Virus record (IMG/VR): IMGVR_UViG_3300044970_002227
Coordinates: 1-32,750 of that record
DNA length: 32,750 nucleotides
Direction: 5' to 3' (one strand)
Origin: a virus
Within the stretch, counting starts at the first letter, position 1. Every line of letters begins with the position of its first letter. This document shows positions 29,130 to 32,750 of this stretch, piece after piece. Made by a program: the position numbers and the translations under genes. The notes under the pieces are model-generated. The model was not told the origin of the DNA, ran no database searches, and saw nothing but the letters and a program-made list of their open reading frames with translations.

Positions 29130-30546
29130 GAGCTGGGAGGTTTATAAAACTCAAAGCAGAGATGTAAATCTGGAAATTGGTAGCAGCACCCTAAGCCGGG
29201 AGCAATTACTCAAAGAACTATTCAAACGTGAAAGCATAGAGGTATTTCCGCTGGAAATTTTTCCGATAGAACTGCACCACTATATTCAGGAGCTTACCGA
29301 GCGGCTGCACATTCCACGCTCTTTTGTCGGGCTTTTCCTGCTGGCCTCCGGCGGGGCAGCGGTTGGGAGCCACTATCTGGCAGAAGCCCACACGCAGCGC
29401 ACCTATCCGGCCATTTGGGCCTGTGCGGTTGGAGAAACCAGCTCCGGGAAAACTTTCTGCATGGATCGCCTTTTCGAAGTTTTTGAGGCCATTGATATGA
29501 ATATGGCCGGAGACAATTACCAGGATTACCAGAGCCGCTCCACTGCCGGGCAAATGGCCAATCAGGAAACGGATTACGAGGATTATGAGGAGAAAACCAT
29601 CATTTTTAAAAAAGGTACGTTTCCGGCCTTCTTGCAGAAAGCCCTGAAATCCAATCCGAAAGGAGTGATTCTTTGGAAGGAAGAGATCATTACCCTGATG
29701 GCCGAATTCCAGAAGAAGAACAACGAAGATTTTGAGCCCTTTCTTCTGGAGGCATGGAGCGCAAAGCGGCCATATAAGTACGATAAGGTAAGCATGCGCA
29801 GGGCGTTGATCATTCCACGCACGTTCACCACGCTGATCGGCACCACGCAGCCTGCCATGGTAAAGCGGATTTTTGGGCAGGATCGGGATTTTACCGGATT
29901 TACCTACCGGATGCTTTTTGCCCTGGATACGGATAACAAAACCCTTGTGCCAGACATTGACTTTGAGCCAAATCTGGAAGCATACAGCCGGTACGAGCAA
30001 ATGGTGCGCAGGTTGTACGAAGATCTTACCGTGGCATTGTATGGCATTAAGGCCGAAGAGCCGAAAATAGTAAAGTGCAGCCGAAAGGCCGTGGAGCTGC
30101 TGGACAAATGGAAGCGGATCCACAAGCAGAAAGCCGACAATTTGAAGGATGATGATGCCGTAAACCGGGAAACCTACAAGGGTGCCTTTGGTAAGCTGGG
30201 AGAATACGCCATACGCTTTGCGCTGATCCTTCGGTGTATGGATGAAGCCTGTAAAGCTTACGGCGATGTGCGGTGCATTCAGAGCATTGATGAGAGCGTA
30301 ATGGCCCGGGCACTTACGGCAGCCGATTACTTTATGTACTCCTATCTGGAGGTGGCGAAAATGGCCGACAGCCGGAGGCTCCCCGAGGAGGCCAGCATTA
30401 TATCCAACTGCATAAAGCGGGGAATGAGCTACTCAAAGATTGCTGAACACCTGGGCGAGATATACGGCAAGGGTTTCCAGAAATCCAGCATTTCCCGTAA
30501 GGTCATTAGCTACCGGAACAAGTACCCAAAAGACTTTTTAAACTAA
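29116..30546 (+). CDS. DUF3987-type replicative ATPase/helicase
   Basis: This 476-residue protein has Walker A GETSSGKT (106-113), Walker B-like GVILWKEE (183-190), a sensor-like LIGTTQP (240-246) and a possible arginine finger in GFTYRMLFAL (R265). These match DUF3987, found in phage and plasmid primase/helicase proteins. The C-terminus (about 425-476: SIISNCIKRGMSYSKIAEHL, SISRKVISYR) is a helix-turn-helix-like DNA-binding tail. It starts inside the preceding gene, and the stop is followed directly by the inverted-repeat region. The function is to unwind DNA at the phage origin. Confidence 0.82.
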   Translation: MQIDKSWEVYKTQSRDVNLEIGSSTLSREQLLKELFKRESIEVFPLEIFPIELHHYIQELTERLHIPRSFVGLFLLASGGAAVGSHYLAEAHTQRTYPAIWACAVGETSSGKTFCMDRLFEVFEAIDMNMAGDNYQDYQSRSTAGQMANQETDYEDYEEKTIIFKKGTFPAFLQKALKSNPKGVILWKEEIITLMAEFQKKNNEDFEPFLLEAWSAKRPYKYDKVSMRRALIIPRTFTTLIGTTQPAMVKRIFGQDRDFTGFTYRMLFALDTDNKTLVPDIDFEPNLEAYSRYEQMVRRLYEDLTVALYGIKAEEPKIVKCSRKAVELLDKWKRIHKQKADNLKDDDAVNRETYKGAFGKLGEYAIRFALILRCMDEACKAYGDVRCIQSIDESVMARALTAADYFMYSYLEVAKMADSRRLPEEASIISNCIKRGMSYSKIAEHLGEIYGKGFQKSSISRKVISYRNKYPKDFLN

Positions 30547-30557
30547 AAAGTACAATG

Positions 30558-30883
30558 AAAAAAAATGGGACGGTACAAAACCAGTCAAAACCGCTGATAG
30601 CCAGTAAATTAAACCCCATAACATTGGACCATTTCGTCCCAAATGGAGAAATTTCAAAACCGTATCTTATTGATAATATGAATATTATGCAAAAACCAGC
30701 GTCCCAAAATTTGGGACAAAAAACGTCCCAAAAAATGGGACGGCCATTTTTACACAAACAACTGAAATAAAGAAAGTTACCATTTTTTAAAACACAGAAA
30801 TGGGACGAAATGGTCCAATGTTATGAGACTTAAAAAACAATGAATCAATAAGTTAAGTGCATAGAGTACCGTCCCATTTTTTT
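30558..30883. repeat. Nested inverted-repeat array with eight TGGGAC sites (candidate origin or operator)
   Basis: An outer perfect 18-bp inverted repeat (30559-30576 and 30866-30883) encloses a perfect 25-bp inverted repeat (30617-30641 and 30801-30825), which encloses two short palindromes: GTCCCAAAATTTGGGAC (30701-30717) and CGTCCCA/TGGGACG (30724-30730/30736-30742). All arms carry the hexamer TGGGAC or its complement, eight copies in about 310 bp, in the order + - - + - + + -. The DNA between the arms is A/T-rich (30642-30700, 30743-30800). ACAATG flanks both ends (30552-30557, 30884-30889). It lies between the helicase gene and the next gene. Candidates are a replication origin, a repressor operator, a structured RNA or a MITE-like insertion. 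Confidence 0.8.
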
Positions 30884-30897
30884 ACAATGTTCTTTTT

Positions 30898-31281
30898 ATG
30901 AAAAACATCCCACAAACTATATTTCTGCAAGTAGATCCGGCAGGCGAAAGGCCGGAAGATTTCAACCAAATTGGCGAGGCAACCTGGTGTAAAGACCGGA
31001 TCAACTCAAACGATCTGGAGTATGTAATTAAGCCAAAGGGCCAGATCAACATTAAGGCGGTTCGCCTTTTTGGTTTCAATTCTTTGCAGGACTGGGTAAA
31101 AGACTCAAACCGGATGCTGGATAAGTACCGCAAGCCGGGCGCACCTTTCGAATCTTCCCGGATTATTTATCTGGATGCGGAGGGATTTGCGTGCACCACT
31201 GGAGAAGATTTCAGGCAGGCCGAGGCAAACGGCACATTTCCGGTAACTGCATACCGATTATCCAAATCGCCAATACAATGA
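30898..31281 (+). CDS. Hypothetical protein downstream of the inverted-repeat array
   Basis: This 127-residue mixed alpha/beta protein has a helical segment DWVKDSNRMLDKYRKPG (about 63-79) and a last strand TFPVTAYRLSKSPIQ. The ATG at 30898 follows TTCTTTTT and is 15 bp after the end of the array, the last TGGGAC-type site being 22 bp upstream of the start. The gene could thus be controlled by whatever binds the repeats. It overlaps the next gene by 4 bp (ATGA-like overlap). No family is recognised. Confidence 0.65.
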   Translation: MKNIPQTIFLQVDPAGERPEDFNQIGEATWCKDRINSNDLEYVIKPKGQINIKAVRLFGFNSLQDWVKDSNRMLDKYRKPGAPFESSRIIYLDAEGFACTTGEDFRQAEANGTFPVTAYRLSKSPIQ

Positions 31282-31499
31282 GCAGCTTAAAACCCATCAT
31301 CGGCTACATGGTGTACACTTACCACAGGGGCCAAAAGGCAAAGTATTTTAAAGCCACCCGGCATGAAGCCTGGGATCTGGCAGAAGAGAAGCGGAAGGTA
31401 TGCCAGAGGGTGTATTTTAACTCTGTAACCCGGCTGGGGAAGCGGGATGCGACAAATTTGGAAACCAGCAGTATTTCTGTCCTTTCTGCGAATCGCTAA
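31278..31499 (+). CDS. Small basic hypothetical protein
   Basis: This 73-residue protein starts at ATG 31278, overlapping the preceding gene's stop; an earlier in-frame start (31191) would duplicate coding over that gene. Lys/Arg-rich: MSSLKPIIGYMVYTYHRGQ, then KAKYFKATRHEAWDLAEEKRK. Probably a small beta-alpha fold. No family is recognised. Confidence 0.6.
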   Translation: MSSLKPIIGYMVYTYHRGQKAKYFKATRHEAWDLAEEKRKVCQRVYFNSVTRLGKRDATNLETSSISVLSANR

Positions 31500-31531
31500 A
31501 ATCCGGATTTTCGGAAAACAAACCGCTGAAA

Positions 31532-32566
31532 ATGAACACAAAGGCCAACGAAATCCGAAAGATTCTGAACGCTCATTCTGGCAAAGTAACGTATGCAGCC
31601 ATTGCCGCTGCTGCCGACATTGCCGGAACTACATTCAACTACGCAAAAAAGGTGTGGTACAATCCAATCGAAACACCAACGCTGCACGAGCTTCCGGAGG
31701 TAGAAAGCGACAAAAAGGAAAGGGATTTTAACTGGCGGGAGTGGGTGCGCCCACTTCAGGAAATGCAGGAATTGCAGGGCCGTGCCAGCAATACGCAGGG
31801 AACGGCCAAAGTAAAGATTAATACTCGGAAGCCAATCTGCGTGGTGCTTATTGCCGACTGGCACCTGGGTAGCTGGGGCACTGATTACTCCCGGTTCATG
31901 GAGCTAACTGAGGAGATTAAAAACACCGAAAACCTTTATGTGATCATTGCCGGAGATATGACTCAAATGGCCATAAAAATGCGCTCAGTGATGGAGATAT
32001 CAGACAATGCCCTTAAACCAAAACTGCAATGGCTGTGGCTCGAAAGCTGGATGGAGGAGATCAAACACAAAGTAATTTGCTCAACTTGGGAGAATCACGC
32101 ACAGATGCGGGAAGAAAACGTGATTGGCTGGAGTCCATCGGCTGAAATAATGGCGCAAAAAACCATCCACTTTAATGGAATTGGGCATTTGGATTTAAAG
32201 GTGGGTACTCAAACGTACAAAATAGCGGTTTCGCATTTTTTCCGTGGATCCAGCATTTACAACCCATGCCATAGTCAGCAGCGTTATGGCAAGTTTGAGG
32301 GGCAGGACCGGGATATTATCATGAGCGGAGACACGCACACTTTTGGCCGGTTAAGTTACCGGGAGGGAGGCCGCAAGAAACTGGCACTCAACTGCGGAAG
32401 CCTTCAGGTAAACAGTGGGTATGCCAAGCGGTTCTTTTCGCTTACCACCCATCCGGATTTCCCATGTGTGGAGCTGCATCCGGATGAACACCTGATGGTA
32501 GACTTTGAATCGGTAGCCGCATGGTTAAAAAGCACCCGCAGAATGAAAAGGAAATTAGGGGCGTAA
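31532..32566 (+). CDS. HTH-calcineurin-like metallophosphoesterase
   Basis: This 344-residue protein has two parts. The N-terminus (5-45, ANEIRKILNAHSGKVTYAAIA and AAAADIAGTTFNYAKK) looks like a helix-turn-helix. The rest is a calcineurin-type phosphoesterase with two-metal motifs: D-x-H in LIADWHLG (D109, H111), GD in IIAGDM (D142), NH in ENHAQ (N188, H189), His in AVSHFF (H235) and a GDTH in MSGDTHTFGR (D267, H269). Such folds include Mre11/SbcD nucleases and cyclic-nucleotide or protein phosphatases; the substrate cannot be told. The HTH suggests it works on or near DNA. The start follows a 32-bp gap. Confidence 0.82.
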   Translation: MNTKANEIRKILNAHSGKVTYAAIAAAADIAGTTFNYAKKVWYNPIETPTLHELPEVESDKKERDFNWREWVRPLQEMQELQGRASNTQGTAKVKINTRKPICVVLIADWHLGSWGTDYSRFMELTEEIKNTENLYVIIAGDMTQMAIKMRSVMEISDNALKPKLQWLWLESWMEEIKHKVICSTWENHAQMREENVIGWSPSAEIMAQKTIHFNGIGHLDLKVGTQTYKIAVSHFFRGSSIYNPCHSQQRYGKFEGQDRDIIMSGDTHTFGRLSYREGGRKKLALNCGSLQVNSGYAKRFFSLTTHPDFPCVELHPDEHLMVDFESVAAWLKSTRRMKRKLGA

Positions 32567-32577
32567 ATGGGTGTAAA

Positions 32578-32750
32578 ATGATTTACACATTTACAACCAA
32601 AAAAGAAACCGAAGCTTTACGCATTGTTAAATCTTTGGATATGGCCTTGGTGCTTTGGAATCTTTTGGCCAACGGCCTAAAAGAAAACGAACCGGCAAGA
32701 AAAGAGCTGGTGGATTTGCTCAAGAAGTTCGGAATTGATCCAGATGAATT
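32578..32750 (+). CDS. Partial gene at right edge
   Basis: An open frame runs from ATG 32578 to the window end (57 full codons). It starts MIYTFTTKKETEALRIV and continues as a helical, Lys/Glu-rich stretch. The start codon lies in the four-base loop of a perfect 7-bp inverted repeat GTGTAAA/TTTACAC (32571-32577, 32582-32588), which could mask it in the mRNA. An in-frame ATG in another phase at 32567 stops at once. The function is unknown and the 3' end is outside the window. Confidence 0.6.
   Translation, partial: MIYTFTTKKETEALRIVKSLDMALVLWNLLANGLKENEPARKELVDLLKKFGIDPDE

Noticed and set aside
30555-30770. 71-codon frame across the inverted-repeat array
   Set aside because: Its composition follows the repeats, it covers only part of the array, and it has no domain; considered a chance frame.
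1-32750. Diversity-generating retroelement near the tail fibres
   Set aside because: No reverse transcriptase and no template/variable repeat pair was seen in the window.
1-32750. CRISPR array
   Set aside because: No regularly spaced repeats of suitable length; the tandem repeats are coding or very short.
1-32750. Prophage bounded by attL/attR inside the window
   Set aside because: No matching direct repeat was found at the window ends, and integrase lies in the interior between early and late genes.

Overview
The window reads as most of a temperate tailed-phage (siphovirus-like) genome infecting a member of the Bacteroidota. Three things support that host group. Most starts lack a Shine-Dalgarno sequence and are preceded by A/T-rich leaders. 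A promoter of the Bacteroidota form (TTTG, 18 bp, TATATTTG) sits at 455-484. Many virion proteins look like families I know mainly from Bacteroidota phages (DUF6712-like connector, LNLWDK/YPFVG-type tail protein, DUF3987 helicase). The host genus cannot be read from the sequence.

Layout. 1-22 is the 3' end of a tRNA-like gene cut by the window edge. 108-364 is a hairpin-rich stretch that ends in an intrinsic terminator and looks more like an RNA gene than a protein gene. 455-23808 is the late region, all on the + strand: an unknown gene, a virion protein with glycan-binding-like modules, a capsid protease/scaffold fusion, major capsid protein, a tail-tube-like protein, a coiled-coil protein, terminase small and large subunits, portal, connector, a lysis block (membrane protein, spanin-like, holin-like, CHAP endolysin, second membrane protein), tail and baseplate proteins, a collagen-like fibre protein, fibre/adhesin proteins, a lipoprotein cargo gene, a small protein, a KilA-N protein, and finally the tape measure. 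23805-25605 carries the only two minus-strand genes, a tyrosine integrase and an XRE-type repressor. A divergent operator region (25606-25724) then faces the early region (25725 to the end): very small overlapping genes, a C5-cytosine methyltransferase, a stand-alone DnaB-N-like protein, a DUF3987 primase/helicase, an array of nested inverted repeats, two small genes, an HTH-metallophosphoesterase fusion, and a partial gene at the right edge.

How it works together. The repressor and integrase hold the lysogenic state, and the early operon replicates and methylates the DNA. The late region is divided by intrinsic terminators. Five late operons share an intergenic element that I read as a phage-specific promoter: GTCCTA, then 21-22 bp, then a -7-like box ending in TTTG. 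These operons start at the protease-scaffold, coiled-coil, terminase, portal and tape-measure groups. Integrase lies inside the window with early genes on one side and late genes on the other, and no attL/attR pair was found. The window therefore looks like an interior or circular-form view, not one bounded by prophage ends.

The two least explained structures are the 326-bp nested inverted-repeat array at 30558-30883 (eight TGGGAC/GTCCCA sites; candidate origin, operator, structured RNA or MITE-like insertion) and the GTCCTA promoter family.
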